DNA from: Cryptomeria japonica
Taxonomy: Eukaryota; Streptophyta; Pinopsida; Cupressales; Cupressaceae
Assembly: GCF_030272615.1 (NCBI RefSeq)
Contig: NC_081410.1
Location: forward strand, 569,553,152 to 569,617,151
Direction of reading: 5' to 3'
Length of the DNA: 64,000 nucleotides
Shown: positions 33,857-44,860 of the stretch, in pieces
How the letters are laid out: every line of letters begins with the position of its first letter
Numbering within the stretch: the first letter of the stretch is position 1
The notes under the pieces: model-generated
What the model was told of the DNA's origin: nothing
The model's input: only the letters and a program-made list of their open reading frames with translations
The model's database searches: none
Position numbers and translations under genes: made by a program

Positions 33857-34632
33857 GTTAGGATTCCCAAAGATACTAAGAGGGGGAGTGAATCAGTATC
33901 TAACTGGTTAAGTGATTTTGTTAACTTATTACATGAAAAGCATTCCAAAACTGTGTACCAGTAAACCAAAATTAATGTAGTAAATAAGAATAACAACCAC
34001 AACATGAAAGACACACCATAACACAGTATTTTTAATGAGGAAACCCAGTGTGGGAAAAACCTTGGTGGGATTTTTGACCCACAATATTCACTTACTGGCC
34101 AATAAGAGAATATTACTGTTACAATAGGGGCCTGCACATGCAGGATGGCCAACTGCCTAAAGCTCACTTCTTACATACAAAAGAGAAGTCTCACTGACTT
34201 ACAAAAGTAGATTATGAAAATCCAATGTCATGTACTGCTACAAAAGGGCATCTTCTATGCTAGATCCAGTACTGGTTTAAGCTCTGCAACTTCCAAAAAC
34301 CTTATACCAAACTCTGCCTTAGTATTTGCACATAATATCCATCATATATCCTACATATAAATGTTATCTAAGATCTCATACTTATATATGATCCCTATTA
34401 CAATATGCCTTTTTGGCTTTCAAAAAGATATTACAATTAATTACATTTTGCAATAAATAAAATCATGTCGTCCAGAGTGTCAGTAATCAATCTTTTCGAT
34501 GCCGATGAATGTATGCTAGTGTAGAGTTTGTCAGTGCCAATTCCTGTCGGTATCATATGATTGTAAGGTTTCCATCAATGACAATACCTTCAATCACCTA
34601 CAATTTTTCATTGGAGTGTGCATTTTCCAACA
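33856..34632 (-). repeat. Element D 5' LTR
   Basis: 777 bp, partner of 26,766-27,542. Followed by tttca and then the continuation of the F LTR. Confidence 0.94.
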
Positions 34633-34637
34633 TTTCA

Positions 34638-35162
34638 CTCCTCTACTACTTCATAATCTCATAAATGAGATCTTACATATATACCAAAACCTAAGACCAA
34701 TTGTGTAGGTCGGCTCACTAAGAATATTACAATTAAATCAATTACAAATGAATCAATATGCGATGCATGATGTTGGCTCAATGCATTTATAATTATAACA
34801 AATCAATAAAACATCTCCATAATGTGTTGTGCTGATCCTGAATAGATAATACTTGTCGGTCCATAACCTAGACCTATTTTTCGGTAACAACAAATATGCA
34901 AACTCGATTGTACCAATAATAAAATCACCAAAACCAAGTGTCCAAACAATGTCTTTGACATAACCAAGTAATCTATAGATGATAACAGATCATCCTCAGT
35001 GCCAGTGAACAATATAACCTGTCGGTGAACTAGATATCGGTAACTATGCATAAGTCACTGAACATGCCAGTGAACATAAACAAGAATCTCCAAGTGTTCT
35101 CAAGTGTCGACAAGTGTTGACATCAATAAAAAAACCAATGCAAAACATCCATAATACCAACA
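34638..35162 (-). repeat. Element F 3' LTR, proximal piece
   Basis: It continues the F LTR after D and ends ataataccaaca at 35,162. It matches 54,853-55,379 in the F 5' LTR. In element sense the LTR starts TGTTGGTATTATGGATG, the same start as element H (tgttggtattttggatatg). Confidence 0.93.
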
Positions 35163-35544
35163 ATCTCCCCCTTTGGTATTGATGGCAACACGAGATGGAA
35201 AAACCATCTAAGTGCCAAAGTAGAAATGCCAATAACCAAAAACCAACAATCTCTCAAAGAGATCATCAAAATATAGATATAGAGAGTAACAATCTCTCCC
35301 CCAATGAATAATCTCTCCCCAAAAGATAATGTGTTTTTCTCTAGATATCTCTCCCCCTTTGACATCAAATGCCAAAGAAATACAAAACCAAATACAATCA
35401 GTTCATAGAACTTATTACAAATACCAATTGTTATAACCAAATTTATTCAATCTACTCCCCCTGAGAAGTAGCCTTCCTTTATCAAAGCTGGAAAATGATT
35501 TTTCTGTTAATTCTGCTGGTCTAATGCCAAACTCCAACTGTCTA
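35163..35544 (-). promoter_or_regulatory. Element F polypurine tract and repeated purine tracts
   Basis: The PPT complement atctccccctttggtatt touches the LTR. Four more pyrimidine runs (purine on the element strand) follow at about 35,295, 35,325, 35,350 and 35,455. The layout is the same as in H at 52,305-52,625. No ORF. Confidence 0.82.
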
Positions 35545-37195
35545 AGTTTCTACCAGTGAGGGTATAACTCCAAGCTGCTCTCTTAGATATTCAAAAGTTT
35601 CCTTAGGCAAAGTCTTAGTAAAGATATCTACAATCTACTCTTTAGTATTCACATAAACTAATTTCACTTCTTTTTCTTCAACATTCTCTTTCAGAAAATT
35701 GAATTTGATAGAAACATGTTTAGTTTTAGAGTAAAATACCAGATTCTTTGATATATCAATTGCTGCCATATTATCACAGTAAATGATTATAGGTTCTTTT
35801 CATTTTACCTTTATGTCCTTCAACATTTTCTTAATCCATAATACCTGTTTATAATTAGTTGCTGCTGCAACATATTTTGATTCTACTCTTGATAGTGATG
35901 TACAACTTTGTTTCTTGCTCAACCATGAAATTAGTCTACTGCCAAGAAAAAATGATCTGTCGGTGGTGTTTTTTCTATCATCTACATCTCCTGCCCAATT
36001 TGCATCTATGTATGCACATAAATCAAAATTTTCATCTTTAGGATACCATAAGCCAAGATTTGTTGTGCCTTGTAGGTACCAAAAAATCCTTTTTCTGATT
36101 CATTATTTTCCTTAGGATTACTCTGAAATCTTGAAACAATACATATTGCATTCATAATATCAAGTCTTGTTTGTGTCAAATACAGTAAACCTCCTATCAT
36201 AGACTTGTATCTTGTCGGATTAACAGGTGTTGATTCTTCCTTCAATGATAGTTTATCAGTTGTAGTCATAGGTGTACTTACCGGTTTAGAGTTTTCCATG
36301 CCAAATTTCTTAACTAATTCCTTTAAGTACTTTAATAGATCTATGAATATACCTTTATTAGTCTGTGAAATATGCAATCCTAAAAAGAATTTTGTCTCTC
36401 CAATCATAGACATTTCAAATTCTTCTTGCATCTTATTAGAAAAGTCTTTACACAATCCATCTTCTCCTCCAAAAATAATATCATCAACAAAAAAATCAAT
36501 AATCAAGATGTCATCATTAGTCACTTTGTAATATAAGTTGTTGTCAGCATTACCTTTGGTGTAACCAAGCTTCAAAAGATATTTGTTCAATCTAGCATAC
36601 CAAGCTCTTGGAGCTTGCTTCAATCCATATAAATCTTTCCTTAACTTGCAAACCATATCTTTGTCATCTGTCAAAGAAAATCCACCAGGTTGTTCAATGT
36701 GAACTCCTCTTGAAGATCACCATTTAGAAATGCACATTTAACATCCATTTGATATACTTTATAGTTCTTGTGTGCTACAAAAGCTAAGAATAATCTAACT
36801 ACCTCAATTCTAGCTACCGATGCAAAGGTTTCATTGTAATAAATTCCTTCTTTCTATAAATATCCCTTACACACTAATCTTTCTTTGTTTCTGATTACCT
36901 TACCATCTTCATTAAGTTTATTTTTGAATACCCATTTAGTTCTAATTACATTTTTGTTTTTAGGTCGGGGAACCAATGTCCATGTGTTATTCTTTTCAAT
37001 TTGTTCCAATTTGTCTTCCATAGCTTTAATCCAATGTTTATCTTCACATGCCTCATTAATAGTTGTTGGTTCAAATTGAGAAATTAGACATACCTCTTCA
37101 TTTGCCAGTCTTCCTCTAGTCATAACTCTTTGATACTTATTCCCAATTATCTGACTTTCAGAGTGATTCAATCTTACATACCTGGGTCTATTCAC
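35545..37195 (-). pseudogene. pol: Element F pol: reverse transcriptase and RNase H (broken)
   Basis: RT: NKNVIRTKWVFKNKLNEDGK, LYGLKQAPRAWYARLNKYLL, the FVDD motif at about 36,480-36,491 (FVDDIIFGGEDGLC), IGGLLYLTQTRLDIMNAICI. RNase H: YCDNMAAIDISKN (about 35,790) and the closing EYLREQLGV (about 35,560). Breaks at about 36,854, 36,675 and 36,085 and single stops in RNase H. Same protein as in H, with which it shares long stretches. Confidence 0.88.
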
Positions 37196-37198
37196 TTG

Positions 37199-38284
37199 TT
37201 ATTGTTCTTCAGTCATTGTGTAATTCTCAGGTGATGCCGGTGTGACTGGATCAACATTCTCTATCGGTGTACTTATTGTAGGTTCATTTTTTATTATCTC
37301 AACTGTCGGTTTAGAATCTATAGACCTTCTAAATTGTTCATCAATCCTCACATTTTTACTTTCAATTATTTTTTGTAATCTCTTATTAAAACATCTATAT
37401 GCCTTGCTCTTAGATGAATAACCAAAAATTATTCCTTCATCACTTCTAGGATCAAATTTTCCAATATAATCATCTCTCCTAATATAAAATTTGCTTCCAA
37501 ATATTCTGAAATATTTAAGAGTAGGATTATTACCAAACCATAGTTCATGAGGGTTCTTGTCGGTTTCACCTTTGATGTGAACTCTATTGAATGTATAAAA
37601 AATTGTATTGACTGCTTCTCTCCAATACACATGAGGTAGGTTTGCTTTAGATATCATGCTTCTAGCTGCATCCAAAATAGTTATGTTCTTCCTTTCCACA
37701 ACTCCATTTTGCTGGGGTGTGCGAGGTGTTGATAATTATCTTCTGATTCCATTCACTTCATAGAATGTATTAAATTCCTTAGATGTGAATTCACCTCCTT
37801 GATCTGATCTCAAACATTTGATTTTCTTACCGGTTTAATTGTCTACCATCACTTTGAATAGTTTGAATTTCCCAAAATCTTCTGATTTCTCCCTGAGAAA
37901 AGTAACCTAGCACATTCTAGAATAATCATCAATGATTAGCATAAAATATCTATCTCCTTGTAAACTTCTAGTTCTTGTTGGACCATATAAATCAGTATGA
38001 ATTAAGTCAAGAACATTATTGGACTTTTCTGGAATACTCTTAAAAGTTTCTCTAATTTGCTTTCCAAATTGACATTCCTTACATACTAGATTAAGAGGTT
38101 TAACAATCTTAGGTAAATCCCTTACTGCCTTAGTTGTACTAATTTTCACAATGCAATCAAAATTTACATGACACAGTCTCTTATGTCATAACCAACTTTC
38201 AGCAATATGTGTAATTAAGCATGTCTTCTCATTGTTATTGAAATGAAAGATATTACCTCTAGTTTGATTACCGGTTGTTATTTC
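37199..38284 (-). pseudogene. pol: Element F pol: integrase (broken)
   Basis: The zinc-binding part ends in LVCKECQFGKQ (about 38,080). The core has the first Asp in LIHTDLYGPTRTRS (about 37,990), MLIIDDYSRM, the second Asp near 37,800 and the Glu region ERKNITILDAARSM at about 37,690. The C-terminal part has DEGIIFGYSSKSKAYRCFNK (about 37,400). A stop follows MLIIDDYSRMC at 37,907. Element G splits the N-terminal end at 38,285. Confidence 0.86.
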
Positions 38285-39490
38285 TGTAGCGTCCTAAAAT
38301 TGTGACACTTGCAATTTCGACTGCATTTGGGTCTTCATGATGGCGACGCAACACTGAACCTGAATGGAGACGCCGAAACTTGCTCACGACACCAAAAACT
38401 GCATTTTTCCAGCACCCTGGCCTGATCCTCCTTGCACCCCATTGTCCCGAGAGGTGGGACCAGAGCACCCAGCGCCCTGGTCCCTGGCCCTATTTTGGGC
38501 CCGGTCTCCTATGGGACTTCGGGCCTTTTTGTTTGCAAATTGGAAAATAACATTTCCTGGTCGACCTAAGGTCGGGAAAATCAGTCTTTTAACCCTAATT
38601 AGCAAGTATAAAAACTACTTTTCCTCTCCCATTTTGGAGGTTGGAAAGGAGGAAGGACATATGTGTACAAGACGTGGAAACGACATTCAAGCATTCAAGC
38701 ATTCAAGCATTCCTTCAAGCAATTGATCATTCTAAGTCTCCATTCAAGGCTAAGTGTTGCATTCAAGACAAGGATTCAACCATTGAAGAGGAGATCACAT
38801 ACTACAACATACAAACATACAACATACAACAACATCTATACCTTCGCATATAAGGATACAAACATCCTTACAACAAGGTATTAGTACTTGTTTTACATTA
38901 CATTTACAACATTTGCTCATTTCTTGGTTAATTCCAAAACCGGGGTTTGACCTAAGGGCAAACCCCTAATCCCTAACCCCCCAATTGTCTTCTCTTTTCT
39001 GTGTGTAGGTTGCAGGTACGCAGCTGAAATTGAAGATCTGGAATCCTTGTGCAGAGACGAACAGATCCACCTTCGTTTCGCGGATTTTTCGGAGGACCGT
39101 GTGCACGCCGGGCGCCATCGTCCCGTCAACTTTTGCTCAAATTTGTAGGACAGCGTCGTCTCGACATTTTACTGCTAATTCCAGGTCCGCAGCTTCATAT
39201 CATATTCCTATCTCTGTTTATAAGTGAATCTTTCCTACTTTGCATGCATTCCTAGTTCAATCTTTCTATCTACATTCTTTACAAAAGAGGGTATCCTTGC
39301 TATCACAACCCTTGAAACTCATTTAGAATCCAATCTTGCATTGCGTGGGATTGGATCTTGTGGGTTTCAACCCCTCTTTTGAATGTAAAGTCTCCCCTAA
39401 GTGAAAACCATCAACCCTAGTGACTCTCCCTTCTCTCTCCTCGGAGTTGGGGAGGGGAGAACGACTAGGGTTCGATTTTTCCACTTTACA
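38285..39490 (+). repeat. Element G 5' LTR
   Basis: 1,206 bp, tgtagcgtcctaaaattg to ccactttaca. It is GC-richer than its surroundings. It contains a single strong inverted repeat at 38,457-38,483 and the accgtgtgcacgccgggcgcc motif at about 39,097. Confidence 0.95.
38457..38483 (+). repeat. Inverted repeat in the G 5' LTR
   Basis: The arms ggaccagagcac and gcgccctggtcc pair except at two positions, with a three-base loop. In the 3' LTR the unit is present twice (45,033-45,059 and 45,064-45,090) and the pairing is better. Confidence 0.85.
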
Positions 39491-39493
39491 TTT

Positions 39494-39512
39494 TGGTGAA
39501 CCCGACGTGAAC
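39494..39512 (+). promoter_or_regulatory. Element G primer-binding site candidate
   Basis: tggtgaacccgacgtgaac begins three bases after the LTR, starts with the obligatory TGG and differs from the copia PBS. I cannot name the tRNA from memory with confidence. Confidence 0.7.
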
Positions 39513-40672
39513 ATCCTTTCTGATTATTCATAGTTAGATCTGAAAATTGGATTCCTTGATTACATTTCCATGTTTGATCTTTTGCAAAATTTTAGAGGTT
39601 AATTGCATAAAAACCCTAAATTTTCTTTTTAAGTAATTAAACTTGTGAAATGTTTAATTGTTGATGCTTGTTTTAGATCTGCCCTTCTATTACAAATTAT
39701 CAATTCATATTTGTGCTTTAATTTTGAAAATTAAGTGGTTAAGTGTCAAAACCCTAATTTTTGAAACCCTCTTGATTCAACCTTTGTCCGACAATTTCAC
39801 TGATCAAAACATCTCCAAATCAGCTGTAACTTTGGATTCCGCAATAAAATCATAATATCTTTCATCCCTGAAAATTTGGAAAAAAGTTGCGAGGACCGTG
39901 TGCACCCCGAGCGACATCGTCCCCGACATTTTTTTCAAAATTTCAGGAGCTAGATCTTACTGTATTTTTCTGCTAAAATCCAGAATTTTGGCTGATTTTA
40001 TCAATTTTAACACCTTCAAAATTACAGTCAAAGTTGGTCTAGCGATTGCTTGGATTGAGGCTTCTAATCATTCAAAAATTGTTGAAATTGAAATTTGTGT
40101 CAAAATTGTGTTTCTTACAGTCCTAAATCTGAAAAGTGTGTTATCATTCATTCGAAATTTCAGTGATTCATTCAAATTTTTGCAATTTGTGACTTTTGAA
40201 ATTAAGTGCTTAATTACAACAACTTTGATTTCCACTTTCAAAATTGAATTTTGCGTGAAATTGAGTCAACTTTCAAATTTCAAAACTTGCATTGCTGTTG
40301 GTATTCCCTCTAAAATCATAAAATTCAAAATTTCAATTTCCCTCTCTTTTTCAAAATTCAAATTTTGCATTTTTCGACAATCTTGGTAGGGTTTAATTTT
40401 GAGATTGCAACTTTAATTTGGCCTATCTACAGATCGTAAAATCACTCAATTTTTTCAGGTTAGCTGTAAAATCATCATAACTTTCATCCCTGCAAATTTT
40501 GAAAAAAGTTGCGAGGACCGTGTGCACCCCGAGCGCCACGGTCCCGGACATTTTTTTCGAAATTTTGGGAGATTGTCCTAATTGCATTTAACAGCTTAAA
40601 TCTAGAAGATTGGCTGGTTTTACTGAAATTTGCTACCTCTAAAATTAAAAATCTTCTCTCTTTCTTTAGTGC
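39513..40672 (+). other. Element G 5' leader with repeated GC-rich motif
   Basis: A leader of about 1.16 kb without convincing ORFs, T- and A-rich (many caaaattt and ttcaaaatt). It is broken by two related units of roughly 90 bp, at about 39,850-39,945 and 40,472-40,565. Each holds tttcatccctg, aaaaaagttgcgaggaccgtg and accccgagcg. The second unit has a perfect 8-bp stem, ggaccgtg at 40,515 with cacggtcc at 40,537. A related motif stands in both LTRs. It may be an RNA packaging or dimerisation structure; this is inference. Confidence 0.6.
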
Positions 40673-43600
40673 ATGAGTTTTACAACAATAAGCTCTACCT
40701 ACACTATTCCTGTTAGACAAAGCCTTAGAACTAAGTCTTTCCAAGGTTTAATTACTGAGGAGATGGAACCTAATTTGAATGGTCTTTTTAACGAGGACAT
40801 GGGTAATTCCTCTAATTCTCTTAATGATGAAGAAGCTCTCCATGAGGTTTCTATAGAACAACTTTCAAAATTGGATAACCAATTTGACGATTTTCGACAA
40901 TGGATGTCTCAAGAATACCCTGATAGTCAAGCTCTTCCTTTAATTGAGGGTCTAAAATGTATGCTTCAAAGTGATAAGAATGGAATTGATATTTTGCATG
41001 GTATTGCACACATTGTGGATTCAAATGTGATGCCTATGAAAAGTTGTGCCGAAACCTTAGGTTATACACAACCTCCTACTCAAGACAATCGTTCTATTCC
41101 TTTGACGACTCCTATTGCTAGTATACCTACTTTTACATCAAACATAATGACTACGTCAATACAAGACATTCCGCCTATGATCACCAGTCATGGGGGCAAT
41201 CCCTCTTCTTCAATCAACCCTCTTCCTTCATTTAATCCAATTTCTTCATTCATTCCTTCAATGAGTGTGCCTATTATATCACCACAAATGAACATGACGC
41301 AAGGGGGCAATTCATTTAACCATTCCATTCCTCCTTGTAGTGTTCATCTTGTCCAATCATCTCCTATGACTAACTATCATAGTGTCCCACCACCTTACTC
41401 TCTACCTTCTTTCAATAACATAACACCTCCATCACAATCCAACACGTCTAATATGAACTCTTCGACTGAAGCGACCATTAACAATCTTGCACAAACTGTC
41501 TCTTCTTTACAGCAACAAATTGCCTCTATGAATCAATCTAAGTTTAGTGTGCCCACATTTGATGTTGCGAGTCCACTTTCTCTTGACATTGTTCGAGCTA
41601 TCCCCCCTAAACATGTTGAAATTCCGCATTTGGAGCTTTATAATGGTAAGGGTGATCCTCTAACACATGTTAAGACCTTTCAAACAATATGTACTGATTT
41701 TGCTTATGACCAAAGGTTGCTTGCAAAACTGTTTACTAGAACATTAAGAGACAAAGCCCTACAATGGTATTGCTCATTGCCTTCCTATTCTATTACTTCT
41801 TTCGAACAACTTGCAAATGCTTTCATTCAACAATTTCAAAACAATATAAGTCCTAAAGTTACTTTGATTGATTTAATGCATTGTAAACAAGGTTTTAAAG
41901 AAAAAGTGACTGATTTCATTGGTAGATATAAGCATTTGTATGCTCAAATTTCTTTTCCAGTGCCTGACAATGATATTCAAAGAATCTTTATTTCTAATTT
42001 ACAAAAAGACATTAGAGAAAAACTCCTGTTTTCTGAGTTTACTTCTTTCCAACAGTTGTGTGCAACTCTTCACAATTATCAACTGACTGTGAGTCAAATG
42101 GAACAATCACATCCTATGGCTCCGAGTGATAAGGGTGATAGTAGTCAACAACCATTTGGGAAGTTTAAACCGAACAGAGAGTCCATTAAATTCAATGAAA
42201 ACATCATCAACAACAATGTGAATACAGCATCAGGTGTGTCTCCTATTTCTAAGTTTTTCAAGACAGAAAGAAAGTTTACTCCTTTGAATGAATCATTGCA
42301 TAGTATTATGAATAAGTTATTGGAACAAAGTGTGCTTACTCTTCCTCCTATAAGGCAAATTGATCCTGCAAAGATTAATTCACCCTATTTTGATAACAAA
42401 TCTTTTTGTCAATTTCATCGTCAACCTGGGCATGATACTGAAAAATGTTTTGCTTTAAAGGGGAAAATTCAAGATTTGATTGATAATAATACTATCTCTG
42501 TTTCTGGTGTGAATGATAAAGGCAACAAATTTGTAGCTCTTCCTAACCAAAATCTTCAGATTTTTACTGATCCATTACCTTCTCATACCTCTAATGCGAT
42601 TGATACTACTGATTCCTCTGTCTCACCTGATGATCTTGTATCTATGACTCCTAATGTGATTAATTTTGTGGAGCAACAGAAAATTCCTAAAGAACCTTCC
42701 ATCACATTTGATTCTAGTGAAACTATCAGGGCACCTGACGGTCCTTTATATATAGTTGCAAAAGTCAAAAATACACCTTGCCATGGAGTGCTTATTGATC
42801 CTTCTTGCATGGTTAATGTCATTACTGAAGAATTTCTTTTTACTTTGCAATTGAATCAAGTGATCTATGATGAAACAGATGTGGTTGTGAAACTATTTGA
42901 TACATTTTCTTCTCCTGCAATTGGTTCTATTACATTACGTATTGAGGTCCATAACAAATCCCTTGATGTGGACTTTGCTATTATTCCATCATCTGAACAA
43001 TTTCGTGTGAAGCTAGGCTATCCTTGGCTATCTTCCATGAAAGCTATCACTTCTCCTATTCATAAGTGTTTGAAATTTCCCCATAATGGTGAAGTTGTTA
43101 CTGTCAATCATAGTCTCTTTAAACCAGTTGCAAGAACTTCTAGCGTTCCTATTGATTACTTTTGGCCTAAACAATTCCAATCTCTTCCTCCGCGAAGTGA
43201 TCATCTTTTCAAATCTTATCAAAGGTGGAAAAAAGATATGATCCTATCTCTAAGTGAACCTAGAACACCCAAACTTGACATTCCTATCGTTCTTGAGAAG
43301 GAAGTTCTTCCTTTGAAAGATAAAACCAATGTCTTTCCTCAAGAAGATTCCCAACCCATTCCTATGGATGTGACTATGCCTATATCTAATAAACTTCCTA
43401 AGAGTAGACCTATACCTCCTCGTCATGATGGACTTGGTCTCCTTCCTAAACCAAATATTCCTCCCTTATATGGAGCAATTCCTCCTCCTTCCTCTTATGG
43501 AGAGAAGAGACCTTCCTCTTCTCCTATTATTCAACCTAAGAGACCACAACCTAAACACCCAAGTGATAAGGATGAGAACATTCCTCCTCCTCAATCTTCT

Positions 43601-44116
43601 CAACTTCCTACTAAGACTAGACGAAATCGTTTTGCATGTGAACGCCGACGAAAGCGTCGTCTTAGAGCTCAGGCAGCTGCTTCTCAAACTTTGCAATCCC
43701 CAAAAACACCTTCAACAAGCATTATTCCATTTTCTCCTCAGCCGACGATTGAGCCGAAATCTCCTAAACATAAGATGCATGATGGTTTTGATCCTGTTCA
43801 AGTTAAAGATCCTATTTTTATAAATCTTGATGATGATATAGATGAAAATGTTATTCATGATGCAAATGTTACTCCTGTTCATTCTGATAGTGAATATGAA
43901 CTTGTTGATGTTGATAACCATTTATCTAACGAATTTTCTAAAGCACTTATCCTAGCTCCTAGACAAGAACACCGCGGCTTGGGATATGAACATAGCCCTT
44001 GTTTGGATCTTGTGATAGCTCCATCTACTGTGTTGGATGTTCCTCCTCTAGCGTGTTCCCTACCTTCCCGAAACATTGATCAGCAAGATCGGGGGGTAGA
44101 TGACGTGCTAGACTAG
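40673..44116 (+). CDS. gag: Element G Gag with protease-like domain, intact 1,147 residues
   Basis: The frame is open from the ATG at 40,673; an in-frame Met at 40,763 (MEPNLNGLFNEDMGNSSN) is an alternative start. Residues 1-130 are acidic, about 130-300 low-complexity Ser/Pro/Asn. The gypsy Gag capsid domain is at about 315-470 (LTHVKTFQTICTDFAYDQRL, LRDKALQWYCSLPSYSITSF, FIGRYKHLYAQISFPVPDND). A zinc-finger-like CQFHRQPGHDTEKC is near 580. A retropepsin-like fold follows near 680-810, with LIDPSCMVNVITEEF where D-S/T-G is expected and LGYPWLSSM near the end. Residues 900-1,020 are Pro-rich, then basic (ACERRRKRRLRAQ). The C-terminus has GLGYEHSPCLDL. It should form particles filled by enzymes made elsewhere; protease activity is doubtful. 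Confidence 0.9.
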   Translation: MSFTTISSTYTIPVRQSLRTKSFQGLITEEMEPNLNGLFNEDMGNSSNSLNDEEALHEVSIEQLSKLDNQFDDFRQWMSQEYPDSQALPLIEGLKCMLQSDKNGIDILHGIAHIVDSNVMPMKSCAETLGYTQPPTQDNRSIPLTTPIASIPTFTSNIMTTSIQDIPPMITSHGGNPSSSINPLPSFNPISSFIPSMSVPIISPQMNMTQGGNSFNHSIPPCSVHLVQSSPMTNYHSVPPPYSLPSFNNITPPSQSNTSNMNSSTEATINNLAQTVSSLQQQIASMNQSKFSVPTFDVASPLSLDIVRAIPPKHVEIPHLELYNGKGDPLTHVKTFQTICTDFAYDQRLLAKLFTRTLRDKALQWYCSLPSYSITSFEQLANAFIQQFQNNISPKVTLIDLMHCKQGFKEKVTDFIGRYKHLYAQISFPVPDNDIQRIFISNLQKDIREKLLFSEFTSFQQLCATLHNYQLTVSQMEQSHPMAPSDKGDSSQQPFGKFKPNRESIKFNENIINNNVNTASGVSPISKFFKTERKFTPLNESLHSIMNKLLEQSVLTLPPIRQIDPAKINSPYFDNKSFCQFHRQPGHDTEKCFALKGKIQDLIDNNTISVSGVNDKGNKFVALPNQNLQIFTDPLPSHTSNAIDTTDSSVSPDDLVSMTPNVINFVEQQKIPKEPSITFDSSETIRAPDGPLYIVAKVKNTPCHGVLIDPSCMVNVITEEFLFTLQLNQVIYDETDVVVKLFDTFSSPAIGSITLRIEVHNKSLDVDFAIIPSSEQFRVKLGYPWLSSMKAITSPIHKCLKFPHNGEVVTVNHSLFKPVARTSSVPIDYFWPKQFQSLPPRSDHLFKSYQRWKKDMILSLSEPRTPKLDIPIVLEKEVLPLKDKTNVFPQEDSQPIPMDVTMPISNKLPKSRPIPPRHDGLGLLPKPNIPPLYGAIPPPSSYGEKRPSSSPIIQPKRPQPKHPSDKDENIPPPQSSQLPTKTRRNRFACERRRKRRLRAQAAASQTLQSPKTPSTSIIPFSPQPTIEPKSPKHKMHDGFDPVQVKDPIFINLDDDIDENVIHDANVTPVHSDSEYELVDVDNHLSNEFSKALILAPRQEHRGLGYEHSPCLDLVIAPSTVLDVPPLACSLPSRNIDQQDRGVDDVLD

Positions 44117-44845
44117 TTTCATTAGCATAGCAGATTCTCTCCCCCTCTCTTTTGTTACTTCTTCTATATGTTATTCTCATTCTTCTATTTGTTGTCCTTA
44201 GTGTTGTCTACTTGAGGACGATGCAAAGCATTGAGATCTCTTGATCTCTCTCATGTTGACTCAAAAGACACATGTGTTCCCTTCTTCTAGGTGACCTTCC
44301 TTGATTGGGGAATGAAGAACAATTATGCATACATACATATGATATACATGAATTATCATACAGCATACTGACCCCGAGGAAAGCGAAGTCACCTTGTGCT
44401 TTGTGTTTTGTGTCTATTATCCTTGGGCTTATCTCACACTTGGGGGCTAAATCCTTGTGATAACGTGCTCCTTTCCCTTCTCATTCCTTATATGTATCAC
44501 TACCTTAAAGCAATCACCCCCGGTGAGGCGTGTGCGATCGCTTTAACGTAGGGGGGCATACATCCCGTTCATATCTTTTCAAGATACTTGAAAATTTCTT
44601 GGCAAATTTAGCCTTGCCTTGAAAATTTTTGATATCTTTCTTGCATGACTCATAGTGAGGGAACCATACTACTGACAGTCATGGTTCTCCCTCGTGATCC
44701 TCCCTTTTACTTTGTCAATCGAAGTCGTAAGATCCTTAGTCCACTGGGGGCTTGGTGTATCTTGCCTCCTTGACGTGGTGAAAGTTTTTCAATATTGTTT
44801 CCTTGTACTTTACCGGAAGTATGAGCGTACGCTTATACTCCCACT
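44117..44845 (+). other. Element G 3' untranslated region
   Basis: About 730 bases without an ORF. It is punctuated by purine-rich phrases resembling the PPT: cttgggggctaaatcc at 44,440, cactgggggcttgg at 44,740 and gtaggggggcatac at 44,548. The rest is pyrimidine-rich. No pol remnant is recognisable. Confidence 0.7.
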
Positions 44846-44860
44846 AAAGTGGGGGCTAAA
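44846..44860 (+). promoter_or_regulatory. Element G polypurine tract
   Basis: aaagtgggggctaaa runs directly into the 3' LTR (tgtagcgtcc). The same ggggctaaat phrase occurs at 44,444-44,453. Confidence 0.88.

Larger units (their letters stand above)
26766..34632 (-). mobile_element. Element D: close relative of C, inserted in the F 3' LTR
   Basis: Both LTRs are 777 bp (26,766-27,542 and 33,856-34,632). The flanks are ttcca (26,761-26,765) and tttca (34,633-34,637), a TSD with one change. The unoccupied sequence is preserved in the F 5' LTR at about 54,845-54,852 (atttccactcc). The internal order on the minus strand equals that of C: coiled coil, zinc knuckles, leader, ORF2, PPT, and again no pol. 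A solo LTR of another family splits the zinc-knuckle region. Confidence 0.93.

Noticed and set aside
38364-38726. ORFs within the G LTRs on both strands (also 44,940-45,333)
   Set aside because: They repeat in both LTRs and carry no domain; open because of GC-rich composition.
39898-40389. ORF of 163 codons in the G leader
   Set aside because: AT-rich, no domain, lies between PBS and gag; open by chance in T-rich sequence.
43466-43921. Minus-strand ORFs inside the G gag
   Set aside because: Shadows of the 1,147-codon ORF; composition rich in Arg/Ser/Ile as expected for antisense of coding DNA.
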